16,323 nt of DNA from CAZDYP01 sp964509505 (GTDB lineage: Bacteria; Chloroflexota; Anaerolineae; JACRMK01), in NCBI GenBank assembly GCA_964509505.1, contig CAZDYP010000126.1:1-16323 (forward strand), in the 5' to 3' direction. The notes beneath the pieces were generated by a model, which did not search any database, was not told the DNA's origin, and worked only from the letters and a program-made list of their open reading frames with translations. Shown here piece after piece: positions 7,836-15,300 of the stretch. How positions within the stretch are numbered: position 1 is the stretch's first letter; each line of letters starts with the position of its first letter. The translations under genes and the position numbers were made by a program.

Positions 7836-7841
7836 ACTATA
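7836..7841 (-). promoter_or_regulatory. -10-like hexamer just before the Nudix start
   Basis: Minus-strand TATAGT lies 6 nt from the Nudix ATG. A transcription start at the usual distance would coincide with the start codon. No acceptable -35 hexamer is seen at 16-18 bp, so this is a weak call. Confidence 0.3.
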
Positions 7842-7843
7842 CA

Positions 7844-7905
7844 AGGAAATTAGGGAAATCAGAGAAGCTAGACGCCGCTGATTTCCCCTCATCTTCCCCT
7901 ATTTC
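7844..7905. repeat. intergenic GGGAAAT/ATTTCCC word repeat with hairpin
   Basis: The spacer after the SpoIIE-type gene contains a perfect 10-bp inverted repeat (GGGAAATCAG at 7853-7862, CTGATTTCCC at 7878-7887, 15-nt loop) flanked by a second diverged copy of each arm (GGAAATTA at 7845-7852; CCCCTATTTCC at 7897-7907 approximately). No T-run follows on the minus strand beyond short TTTCC stretches. Same design as the other spacer repeats in the window, with different words. Confidence 0.6.
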
Positions 7906-7915
7906 CGCTGTGTCA

Positions 7916-10879
7916 TCATTTGCACCGCAACACCACAATCGTCAAATCGTCGTGTTGCTCATAGCGTCCTACAAAATCACGAATGGCGTCGAGAATTTGT
8001 TTCAGCACCGCAGCGGCGTTGTCGTGATGCGCGCTCAACGCCGCCGCTTGCAAACGCTCACGTCCAAAAAAATCCAACTCGGCATTGGTGGCTTCGGTGA
8101 CGCCATCCGTGTACATCACCACCACATCGCCCGCCTCCAACTGAATCGCGTGTTCTTCGAGTGCGATAGTTGCCTGCACGCCTAACGCCATGCCCCGTCC
8201 GCTGAGCCACTCCACTTCATGCTTCTCATAACGCAACACTAATGGTGGATTGTGTCCCGCGCTGGTGTAATGCAACGTGCGCGTCGCAGGATCGAGCGCC
8301 GCATAAAACACCGTGACAAATAAATCCGTGCGCGCATCGCTGAGGATGATTTCATTCGCGCGCTCCAAGACTTGATGCGGCGTGCGACGCGTCGCCTTAC
8401 CAAGTCCGATAGCGCGAATAATAGTGCGCGCGAGGGTCATGTAAATCGCCGCAGGCACACCTTTATCCGCCACATCCGCCACCGTGATGCCCCAACGATT
8501 TTCTTGCAACGGCAAGAAGTCGTAGAAATCGCCCGACACCTGCAAGGCTGGCTGCCACACCGCCGCGACTTCAAAACCTTCGATCTGTGGGACACAATCG
8601 GGCAACAGCGACGATTGAATCGCGCGACCGATGCTCAGCTCTTGTTCGATTTGCGCGCGCTTGTCACGTTCGGTTTCTAATTGTGCCGCTTCGATAGCGA
8701 GCGCCGCTTGGTTCGCAATGCCCGTCAAGAGCTGCACGCGCCGCGCATCGCGTTGCGTATCCGCATCCACACAAAAGACACCCAACAACACGCCGCGCAC
8801 CATCAACGGCAACGTCAGCGCCTGCGCCATTTGCCACTGCGTCGCGAGCTCAGTGGGCAATGTGACGTACTGTGAGTGAACCTCGAAACCTGTATGAGCG
8901 TGAGCATTCGCGTGACCGAAGACTTGATTGATGTGATACGCGCAGTTCTGAAACTGTTGCGCCGATTCCAAACTCAGGCCATACGAAGCCGAGCCCATCA
9001 GTTGGCTTTCCCTGCCGTCCCACAACAACACCAGACACTTTTCCGCGCCGACCAACAGCGGCGTCAGGCGCACCATCGTCTGCAAAATCTCCTCTATGTT
9101 CGTGAGGCTGCCTAACGCATCCGCGACTTGCAACAACGCATTCGAGATGTAGGCTTCTTGCTGCACATCGCTGAACAGATTCGCTTGATGAATGGCTACC
9201 GCCACCTGGTTGCCCAACGATTGCATGACGAACATATCGGCGGCGCTGAAGGCATGCGGCTTATCGGCTTGCACCTCCATCACGCCCAACAACTTGCCTT
9301 CGACTTTTAATGGCACGATGAGCTCGGCGGCCGTTCTAGGCGCGGCGGGATCAAAGCGATAGCGCGGCTCCTGTGTCACATCGTTGACCATCAGCGCCTC
9401 ACCCGTTTGCGCGACAGTGCCTAGCAATGAGATGCCCGCGCGAAAATCGAAGCGATTTTCGGCGGCGCTTTTGGTCGTCTGTGTGCCTGCGCCATAAACC
9501 AGACACGCGCCATCTAACCAATAGATGTCAACGTGATAGTAGCCGAATTTGACTTTGATGAGCGTGACGACGAACTCTAACAACTCGTCGAGTTCATAGA
9601 TGCCAGCGACGCGCTGGCTCACTTCGGCAATGGTGGCGAGCTGCGTCGCGCGCCGTTGCTGCGCCGCATACAAACGCGCTTGTTCGATGGCGACGGCGGC
9701 TTGATTCGCCATCGCAGAAAAGACACGCTCATGGTCGGGTGTGAACTGCGCGGGCGCGTCAGAATTGAACGAGATGACGCCGATGGCTTGTTCTTTGGCA
9801 AGCATCGGCACAAACAACGCCGAGCGGGTGCGCTCCGTCGTCAACACCATACTGCGCTGCGGTAAAGATTCTTTGTGAAAGTCGCGCGCCAACAACGCCC
9901 GCCGATGATCCGCCACCCATTGCGATATGCCGCCGAGCGCGTAGCAACACGGCGCTTGTCGCTCACCATGCTGATACCACAAGCGCAAATCCACTTGTTG
10001 AGTCGAGGCGTCAATCAGCGAAATCGCAAAATTGGAGGTGTCCGCAATGCGCGAGGCATATGCATAGACGAGTTCGATGATTTGTTGCTCGTCGAGTCGC
10101 GCCGCGCCCACCTCGCGCCCAAATTCGTTCAAGGTTTCCAATTCAGTTTGACGCTTGCGATACGCTTGCGACACATCGGACAGTTGACGTACGACAATGC
10201 TCGTCAACGACATGCCCATGGCCACCAACAGAAAGCTGGGGCGATCTACGGTTGTGAATAAATACGCGACCAATGCGCTCAACGGCAAGGGCAACAACTC
10301 CACCAACAACGACATCTGCATGATGACGCGCACGAAAGCCCACGCGCCTGCGCGCCCCACTGCAAGCCACTCGCCGACGATCCAAGCCAGATGATCCAGC
10401 ATGAACCACACGACGCACAGCGCGAGCATGGGCAAAAGCTCTACAGCGGACAAGAGTGCAGGCGGTATCTTGCCGCCCAGACCGATGTACACGAACGCAC
10501 TCACGCCCGCCGCCAGCGCTTTGATGCCAAACCGAAACGCGGCGAGCTCTACGGCTTTGCTGGCAGTGACGTTGCGATAGTGCCACGCGCTGCCGAGCGC
10601 GTAGAGGCCATTGCTCAAGCCCGCGACCCAACCGCCGCCTGCCGCGCCAAACACCATGACCGCCGCCACATCCACAACGCCGACCAGCGAATGCGTCACC
10701 CGCATCGTGGGCGCGACCCGAAACCCTGCGCGCTTCACGAAGATGGACAACGTGAGGAAGAGCAGCAAGTCCAACAAGTGTTCATTGATGAATGCGGGCA
10801 ACGTGAGGAACAACAACAACACGAAGCCAATGAGTGCGATGAGGTAGTGATAAATGATGGTTGTGCGAGAGGAAATCAC
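7916..10879 (-). CDS. membrane-bound triple-GAF SpoIIE-type (PP2C) phosphatase
   Basis: With a GTG start at 10877-10879 the protein has 987 residues. Six or seven predicted membrane segments fill residues 8-230, then three GAF domains (about 265-400, 428-565, 595-730) and a SpoIIE/PP2C phosphatase domain (about 770-987). The metal-binding aspartates are all visible: D784 (GDFYDF), D802 (VADVADKG), D925 (MYTDGV) and D978 (HDDLT), plus SAGHNPPL (873-880). Such proteins dephosphorylate anti-sigma-factor antagonists (STAS proteins) in partner-switching pathways; no STAS protein or anti-sigma kinase lies in this window. The open frame extends to 10966, but its first 29 codons translate the spacer repeat. 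GTG is the only start codon between the repeat and the first membrane segment. It lacks a Shine-Dalgarno and has an extended -10 box 7 nt upstream, suggesting a leaderless mRNA. Confidence 0.92.
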   Translation of the reverse strand: MISSRTTIIYHYLIALIGFVLLLFLTLPAFINEHLLDLLLFLTLSIFVKRAGFRVAPTMRVTHSLVGVVDVAAVMVFGAAGGGWVAGLSNGLYALGSAWHYRNVTASKAVELAAFRFGIKALAAGVSAFVYIGLGGKIPPALLSAVELLPMLALCVVWFMLDHLAWIVGEWLAVGRAGAWAFVRVIMQMSLLVELLPLPLSALVAYLFTTVDRPSFLLVAMGMSLTSIVVRQLSDVSQAYRKRQTELETLNEFGREVGAARLDEQQIIELVYAYASRIADTSNFAISLIDASTQQVDLRLWYQHGERQAPCCYALGGISQWVADHRRALLARDFHKESLPQRSMVLTTERTRSALFVPMLAKEQAIGVISFNSDAPAQFTPDHERVFSAMANQAAVAIEQARLYAAQQRRATQLATIAEVSQRVAGIYELDELLEFVVTLIKVKFGYYHVDIYWLDGACLVYGAGTQTTKSAAENRFDFRAGISLLGTVAQTGEALMVNDVTQEPRYRFDPAAPRTAAELIVPLKVEGKLLGVMEVQADKPHAFSAADMFVMQSLGNQVAVAIHQANLFSDVQQEAYISNALLQVADALGSLTNIEEILQTMVRLTPLLVGAEKCLVLLWDGRESQLMGSASYGLSLESAQQFQNCAYHINQVFGHANAHAHTGFEVHSQYVTLPTELATQWQMAQALTLPLMVRGVLLGVFCVDADTQRDARRVQLLTGIANQAALAIEAAQLETERDKRAQIEQELSIGRAIQSSLLPDCVPQIEGFEVAAVWQPALQVSGDFYDFLPLQENRWGITVADVADKGVPAAIYMTLARTIIRAIGLGKATRRTPHQVLERANEIILSDARTDLFVTVFYAALDPATRTLHYTSAGHNPPLVLRYEKHEVEWLSGRGMALGVQATIALEEHAIQLEAGDVVVMYTDGVTEATNAELDFFGRERLQAAALSAHHDNAAAVLKQILDAIRDFVGRYEQHDDLTIVVLRCK

Positions 10880-10886
10880 GAGGGAG

Positions 10887-10895
10887 ATTATAGCA
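10887..10895 (-). promoter_or_regulatory. extended -10 promoter element for the SpoIIE-type gene
   Basis: The minus strand reads TGCTATAAT, a perfect match to the bacterial extended -10 element (TG-n-TATAAT), 7 nt before the GTG proposed as the start of the phosphatase. Extended -10 promoters need little or no -35 match, and none is seen. The predicted transcription start falls on or next to the GTG. Confidence 0.55.
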
Positions 10896-10897
10896 TA

Positions 10898-11020
10898 GGG
10901 GAACAAGGAGACGAGGGAATGGGCAACAAGGGATGGAGGAAACGAGCCGACGAGGGCATGGGGCAACGAGGAACGAGGAAAAGTATAAGCCCCGTTTCGC
11001 CCATTTCCCCGTTTCCCCGT
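10898..11020. repeat. intergenic AACGAGG/GGGAAA word repeat
   Basis: The whole spacer between the FMN reductase stop and the SpoIIE promoter is a string of variants of AACAAGG, AACGAGG and GAGGAAACGAG (10936-10946), ending with a pyrimidine block on the plus strand (10990-11020) built of CCCCGTTT words. The block at 10990-11009 can pair with 10915-10932 with four differences, giving a long imperfect hairpin. The 11-mer GAGGAAACGAG occurs again in the spacer at 13500-13510. The string has no stop codon in the phosphatase frame, which makes the naive open frame too long. Confidence 0.7.
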
Positions 11021-11584
11021 TTACCTCTCTCCCCGCAACCGCCGCGTCCACGCCGCCAACGCTTCTAGCAAGGCGCGCAATTCTTTCCGCACTGCCTCGT
11101 CTGTGAGGTTGCCCTCTTTGTCGAACTTCTCCCATGAGCGCACCACCCGCAGCTCGGGCTTATTGACGACGTGCATGTTCACAAACACGGCGATGTGCCG
11201 CAGCGCCAGTTGCGCGCGCGCCGTGCCGCCCAATCCCCCCGCGCCCACGATGGCCAGGGGCTTGTCGTTCCACGCATTCTCTTGCGGTGGGCGCGATGCC
11301 CAATCAATCGCATTCTTCAACACGCCCGTCACCGAGTAGTTGTATTCGGGCGTCGCAATCAATAGCGCATCGGCAGCGCGAATGCGCTCCTTGAAATGTT
11401 TGACGGGCTCGGGGAATGCTATGTCCGCTATATCTTGATTGTATAAAGGAATGGAGGACAAGTCGTAAATTTCGAGCGTCATGCCATCAGGCAATAGCTC
11501 AGATGCCGCGCGCAACAAGCCCGTGTTATACGAGGCTCGGCGCAAACTGCCAGAGATACCTAGCACGTGAATTGACACAGTCAT
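11021..11584 (-). CDS. NADPH-dependent FMN reductase family flavoprotein (ChrR/YieF-like)
   Basis: A 187-residue flavodoxin-fold reductase. The FMN phosphate loop GISGSLRRASYN (9-20), the LYNQDI segment (47-52) and PEYNYSVTGVLKNAIDW (79-95) are the hallmarks of the NADPH_dep_FMN_red family that includes ChrR/YieF and azoreductase-like enzymes. Members reduce quinones and, fortuitously, chromate and other metals with NAD(P)H; the physiological role is usually taken to be quinone or redox protection. A 'GGLGGTARAQ' loop (115-124) and a C-terminal helix complete the fold, and the length is normal. The ATG at 11582-11584 is preceded by a strong AAAGGAG (4-nt spacer after GGAG). About 120 bp separate it from the methyltransferase, so it probably has its own promoter; a TATGAT hexamer at 11643-11648 is a candidate -10 without a good -35. 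Substrate is not assignable from sequence. Confidence 0.9.
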   Translation of the reverse strand: MTVSIHVLGISGSLRRASYNTGLLRAASELLPDGMTLEIYDLSSIPLYNQDIADIAFPEPVKHFKERIRAADALLIATPEYNYSVTGVLKNAIDWASRPPQENAWNDKPLAIVGAGGLGGTARAQLALRHIAVFVNMHVVNKPELRVVRSWEKFDKEGNLTDEAVRKELRALLEALAAWTRRLRGER

Positions 11585-11705
11585 TAGCTCCTTTCAAAAA
11601 TTACCCGCGAATCAATGCGCGGTGGATTTGTTTCACTGCTACATCATACGACAACCGCAACGGCTTACTGGTGTTGCTTAGTGTTTTTGTGTTGAGAAGA
11701 GATTC

Positions 11706-12251
11706 TCACAACAAACTCACCGCTGAGTAGATCTGTCCAAGAAAGCGACTCGGGTGCGTCGCCAACAAGCGTGTCGCACGAAACCCGTTACGCCGCGCCA
11801 ACACCTCCCATGTCCCATACGACAGCGGATGTGGCACCCACATATTGCCTTTATCCACATCATATTCTACGAGCAACAAACGCCCATTGGATTTTAGATA
11901 GTGCCGCATGAGTTGAACCATGCTATCTTTGTCTCGCAAAAAGTGCAGCGCATTTGCCATCACAATGCCATCCAACGACGGCAAGCCTAGCGAGCGCGTG
12001 AAATCGGCGACGTGATAATGCGCCGTTGTCGTTGAAAAACGAGCGCGCAGCTGTCGCTCGTTCTCGCGCAAAGCATTCGCATCTTTATCAATCGCATAGA
12101 CGACGCCCGACGCGCCAATGAGCTCAGCCAGCGCGAGCGTGAACGCGCCCGTGCCTGCGCCAAAGTCAGCCCATACCCTTGCGGGCACAGGTACGCCACC
12201 CGACGCAGGCACGCCCTGCCGCAGCAGATTTACGTGGTCGGCATGATTCAT
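11706..12251 (-). CDS. class I SAM-dependent methyltransferase
   Basis: A 181-residue Rossmann methyltransferase. Motif I is DFGAGTGAF (29-37), the ribose-binding acid is D55 in VYAIDKD, the adenine-contact region is VADF (81-84), and the post-I strand/motif IV region reads GIVMANALHF (95-104). The N-terminus NHADHVNLLR is shared with a group of small methyltransferases common in Chloroflexota and cyanobacteria whose substrate is unknown to me. The start ATG (12249-12251) is 7 bp from the M20 stop, and that TGA sits within the Shine-Dalgarno (TGAGGAAG), so the two are probably translationally coupled. No membrane segments; cytosolic. Confidence 0.88.
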   Translation of the reverse strand: MNHADHVNLLRQGVPASGGVPVPARVWADFGAGTGAFTLALAELIGASGVVYAIDKDANALRENERQLRARFSTTTAHYHVADFTRSLGLPSLDGIVMANALHFLRDKDSMVQLMRHYLKSNGRLLLVEYDVDKGNMWVPHPLSYGTWEVLARRNGFRATRLLATHPSRFLGQIYSAVSLL

Positions 12252-12258
12252 GACTTCC

Positions 12259-13437
12259 TCACCCGCAAAATCGTTCCATCATTTCCGCGTACACTTGCGC
12301 GCACACACCCAGCGATTCCACATCCACCCATTCTTCAACGGCGTGCGCGCCCGCGCCATGCGGTCCGAAGACAATCGTTGGGATGCCTGCATCGCCCAAC
12401 AACGCCGAATCGAGCCAACCCGTTTGCGTCATCGTCTTAGCAGCTTTCCCCATCACATCTTTGACGACTCGCTTCAGAGTTGTCGCAATCTCGGATTGCA
12501 AATCGGCTTGCCATGGATTTCGCACAAAGGAAACGAGATAATCCGCTTTGAACGTTGGGTCGGCGCGCGAAAGTTTTCCGATGATGGCTGCCACTTCGCG
12601 TTCTACTGTTTCTTTCGCTTCGGGCGGCACCGTGCGTCGCTCGACCTGCAACTTGCATACATCAGGATATGACGACAGCTCACGCCCGCCGGTGATGAGC
12701 GACGCATGAATCGAACCCGCGCCGAGCAGCTCGTGGCGCTTGCCCTTGCTCAACTTCTGCTGTAAGCGTTGCAATTCCACCAACACCTTCCCCATCTGCG
12801 CGATGGCGTCCACGCCAAGGTCGGGCCGCGAACCATGCGCCGCCACGCCATGCGTTTCGATGTCAATCCACGCGAAGCCTTTATGCCCGATGCCCATTTT
12901 GCAATTTGTCGGCTCAGTGTTAATCGCTGCGTCAGGATGCGGCAACTGTCCCGCTTGGATGTCGGCGACCACTGCCTCCGTGCCAATGCTGAGATATTCC
13001 TCATCGGCAACATACGTGAAGATGACATCGCCTCGCAATTTTTTGCCACTCTGCACAATGGCTTGAGTCGCCGCCAGGGTCGCCGCCAACGAACCCTTCA
13101 TGTCGAATGAACCGCGCCCATACAACTTTCCATCACGCACATCGCCGCTAAACGGCTCGCTCATGCCCTCGACGCTCACCGTGTCCGTATGCCCATTGAA
13201 CAGCAATGTCTGCCCTCCCCCACTGCCGCGCAGGATGCCGATGGCGTTGTGACGATTGGGGCGCAGCTCTTGCTTGATGACTTCAAGGCCCCATGACGCC
13301 ATCCAATCACAAATATATTTCGCTATCGCCGCCTCGCCCGCGCCCTGCGACGCAAGGTCGGGGTTCACGGATGGAATCCGTACGAGGTCTTGCAAAATGT
13401 TCGTCGCCGTCTCGCGCGCCCACACTGAATCTATCAT
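12259..13437 (-). CDS. M20 family metallo-deacylase/peptidase (ArgE/DapE-like)
   Basis: 392 residues with the full M20 signature. Predicted zinc ligands and catalytic residues: H83 and D85 in GHTDTV, D112 in GSFDMKG, E146-E147 in ADEEYLS, E175 in NTEPTN, and H365 in GAGAHAVEEWVD. The dimerisation (lid) domain spans about 186-300, beginning HKGFAWIDIETHGVAAHGSR. These enzymes hydrolyse N-acyl amino acids or dipeptides; acetylornithine deacetylase and succinyl-diaminopimelate desuccinylase are the best-known members, but no arginine or lysine gene is nearby, so the substrate remains open. The open frame extends to 13662, overlapping the desaturase and reading through the spacer repeat; those 75 codons have no family similarity. 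I chose ATG 13435-13437, giving the normal N-terminus, with GGGGA 9 nt upstream. It forms an operon with the methyltransferase. Confidence 0.92.
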   Translation of the reverse strand: MIDSVWARETATNILQDLVRIPSVNPDLASQGAGEAAIAKYICDWMASWGLEVIKQELRPNRHNAIGILRGSGGGQTLLFNGHTDTVSVEGMSEPFSGDVRDGKLYGRGSFDMKGSLAATLAATQAIVQSGKKLRGDVIFTYVADEEYLSIGTEAVVADIQAGQLPHPDAAINTEPTNCKMGIGHKGFAWIDIETHGVAAHGSRPDLGVDAIAQMGKVLVELQRLQQKLSKGKRHELLGAGSIHASLITGGRELSSYPDVCKLQVERRTVPPEAKETVEREVAAIIGKLSRADPTFKADYLVSFVRNPWQADLQSEIATTLKRVVKDVMGKAAKTMTQTGWLDSALLGDAGIPTIVFGPHGAGAHAVEEWVDVESLGVCAQVYAEMMERFCG

Positions 13438-13454
13438 GGTACATGTCCCCGACA

Positions 13455-13584
13455 GCTGGTATATGCGTAAATGGGTAAACAACGAGGAAGTAAGGGAGCG
13501 AGGAAACGAGTAAACGGGTAAACAAGACGCGTCTCGTTTACCCGTTCCCTTGCTCTCCCATTTACCCGTCTTCTCGTTTACTGA
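13455..13584. repeat. intergenic GGGTAAACGAG word repeat with long palindrome
   Basis: The spacer between the desaturase stop and the M20 start is made of variants of GGGTAAAC, AACGAGG and GAGGAAACGAG on its left half and the complementary words on its right half. The centre is a loopless near-perfect palindrome of 34 bp (arms 13513-13529 and 13530-13546, 16 of 17 pairs, G-T wobble at the other). Outer words CCCATTTACCCG (13557-13568) and CGTAAATGGGTAAAC (13466-13480) can pair further out. No T-run follows, so simple intrinsic termination is not evident. Confidence 0.8.
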
Positions 13585-13585
13585 A

Positions 13586-14668
13586 TCACACCGCCAAACC
13601 GCTTGGCACAAACGTCGTTGGCTCAATAGCGGCAAAACCCGTCTCGCGCTCGTAATTTTCAATTCGCTTGAACAAGCGCTTCACCGCATCTTCCACCGCT
13701 TTATAATCAATGGTCTCGAAAATGGCTGTGTCGCGCGTGTTGCCTTCTGCATCGGGCACTTGGCGAAAACGCTTGATGCCCGCTTCGAGCGCTTTGCGTC
13801 CTTCAATCGTCAGATTGTTCAACGCCGTTTGCAGCACATCCTTCGCATACTCACGCGGCCCATATACACCGGCCCGATAAACCACTTCAAAAAAGTGCTG
13901 ATAGTTGGGAATGATGTCGCCCGCAGGCATCGCAAAATGCTTGATGACATCCACAATGGCCTCGAGCGTTTGCATGGGATAGTAGTAGAGATAGAGGCGC
14001 GCCGTTTCAAGGAAAAAGTTGTAATGCGCGGCTTCATCTACGGCAATGACTTGTGCGACCCGCTCCAAGACAGGATCAGCATCATTAGCAAACTCAGGCT
14101 TGTCACTCTCACCGCGCGCGATAATGGCCGTATTCAAATAATTGAGCTGCGTCGCGCGTTCTTGAAACACAGGATAAAACACCATGTGAAAGGCGTCATC
14201 CCATGGCAATTTCCATTCATTATTGCGCAGCTGCTGTTTATATTCCTCAATCCACTTTGGCGCGCGGAAGCGTGAGAACAACAAGGCGTTTTGCCAAAGG
14301 TCGGAGTGTTTTTCTTCTTCCGACCCCCAACGAATATGAAAGTGTGAACGTCCATAGCTTTGACGAATAACACGCAACAAGGCAGTGACGTAATCAGGCA
14401 CATATTGCTCAACTGCAAAAAAACCTTCCAGAATCGTGTTCATTTGCGGCGAATGATTGGTGCGAAACTTGCGCCAGTCGAAATCTTTATCGGGGTTCCA
14501 GTTGCGCGTCGCCTGCGAACGCGCCACATACCAGCGATACAATCCGACGAGGCCGCGTTCAATCAATCGATTTTTTTCGGCGCGGCTCAACAACCCGACG
14601 GGCGCGCGTGGACGTTGCTCCTCGATTTCCTTGATGAGGTCCGCCTCGGGTTTGACGATATGATTCAT
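13586..14668 (-). CDS. acyl-ACP desaturase family diiron protein
   Basis: A 360-residue ferritin-like diiron oxidase related to plastid acyl-ACP desaturases (FA_desaturase_2 family) and to DesA proteins of actinobacteria. The iron ligands are visible: E87 (FFAVEQY), EExxH at 117-121 (WGSEEEKHSDLW, compare the plant EENRHGDL), E170 (VFQERATQLNY, compare plant FQERAT), and DExxH at 211-215 (VDEAAHYNFF, compare plant DEKRH). It is soluble, with no membrane segments, and would introduce a double bond into an ACP-bound acyl chain using a ferredoxin-type electron donor; position and substrate cannot be told. Length fits the family (about 330-390). ATG 14666-14668 has a strong AAAGGAG 8 nt upstream. 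A promoter is proposed at 14701-14729. It is followed by the long palindromic spacer repeat. Confidence 0.92.
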   Translation of the reverse strand: MNHIVKPEADLIKEIEEQRPRAPVGLLSRAEKNRLIERGLVGLYRWYVARSQATRNWNPDKDFDWRKFRTNHSPQMNTILEGFFAVEQYVPDYVTALLRVIRQSYGRSHFHIRWGSEEEKHSDLWQNALLFSRFRAPKWIEEYKQQLRNNEWKLPWDDAFHMVFYPVFQERATQLNYLNTAIIARGESDKPEFANDADPVLERVAQVIAVDEAAHYNFFLETARLYLYYYPMQTLEAIVDVIKHFAMPAGDIIPNYQHFFEVVYRAGVYGPREYAKDVLQTALNNLTIEGRKALEAGIKRFRQVPDAEGNTRDTAIFETIDYKAVEDAVKRLFKRIENYERETGFAAIEPTTFVPSGLAV

Positions 14669-14700
14669 GCAATGCTCCTTTAGTGCATCCTACAGTCGGA

Positions 14701-14729
14701 ATTTAGAGAGCGCATTTTACTCAGCTCAA
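14701..14729 (-). promoter_or_regulatory. sigma-70-type promoter for the desaturase gene
   Basis: On the minus strand TTGAGC (14724-14729) is separated by exactly 17 bp from CTAAAT (14701-14706). Each hexamer matches the consensus at four positions. The expected transcription start near 14694 would give a leader of about 25 nt containing the AAAGGAG ribosome site. Confidence 0.45.
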
Positions 14730-14769
14730 GACATTTCTCCTAATGACCGCTGTCATCCATCGCGCTGAT

Positions 14770-15300
14770 TTAGTATAACACCATGCCCACCACCACTGCG
14801 CCCGCGATAATGAGCGCAGGATGGACATCGGTGAAGAGCATCAGCCCCAACGCGACCACACCAATCAATAGCGTATCCCAACTCCAACCCTTGATGCCCA
14901 TATACACATCGTACGTCGTGAACGCCAGCAACGCAACAATCACGGGACGCACAGCCTTCAGCGCCGCTTGCGCCTTTGGGTGATCTTTGAGGGCGAAGAA
15001 CGCCACCGCCAGCGTCAGCATCATTAGCATCGAAGGCAATACCATGCCCAACACACCGCTAATGGCGCCTGGGACACCCGCCACCTTGTAGCCAATATAG
15101 GCAGACATTTTTGTGGCGATGGGGCCGGGCAACGCATTGCCAAACGCTAGCGCATCCGCAAACTCCGCAGAAGTCATCCAGTGATGCACATCCACCGTTT
15201 CTTTCTTGATGAGCGGAATGACGGAGGGTCCACCGCCATAACCAAAGATACCCACGCTCGCCGCCGACTTAAAAATTTCCCAGAGCAGCTCCCACATCAT
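14770..15300 (-). CDS. half-size chromate transporter family protein (ChrA domain)
   Basis: A 176-residue membrane protein made of one chromate-transporter domain. Diagnostic motifs are FGYGGGPSVIPLI (19-31), the MTSAEFADALAFGNALPGP region (about 42-60) and ATKMSAYIGY (62-71), followed by four or five hydrophobic segments up to the C-terminus. Full-size ChrA proteins carry two such domains in about 400 residues; short members are normally encoded as adjacent pairs with opposite topology. No second copy lies next to this gene within the window, so it would have to work as a homo-oligomer or with a partner encoded elsewhere. Chromate/sulfate antiport is the family function; actual substrate here is unproven. 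Two ATGs begin the gene (15298-15300 and 15295-15297); GAGG lies 2 nt upstream, too close for a normal Shine-Dalgarno, and a five-codon leader ORF overlaps the start. Confidence 0.9.
   Translation of the reverse strand: MMWELLWEIFKSAASVGIFGYGGGPSVIPLIKKETVDVHHWMTSAEFADALAFGNALPGPIATKMSAYIGYKVAGVPGAISGVLGMVLPSMLMMLTLAVAFFALKDHPKAQAALKAVRPVIVALLAFTTYDVYMGIKGWSWDTLLIGVVALGLMLFTDVHPALIIAGAVVVGMVLY

Noticed and set aside
10391..11068. 225-codon open frame on the plus strand
   Set aside because: Antisense to the start of the phosphatase gene and through the word repeat; composition is that of a shadow plus low-complexity DNA.
11605..11623. CCGCG/CGCGG hairpin upstream of the FMN reductase
   Set aside because: Five-base-pair stem with an 8-nt loop; expected by chance at this base composition.
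13455..13584. possible CRISPR array
   Set aside because: Words are 7-11 bp, degenerate and inverted; there are no regular direct repeats of 24-40 bp with unique spacers and no cas genes.
14743..14756. ATGAC-CGCT-GTCAT hairpin after chrA as a terminator
   Set aside because: Only five base pairs and no T-run.
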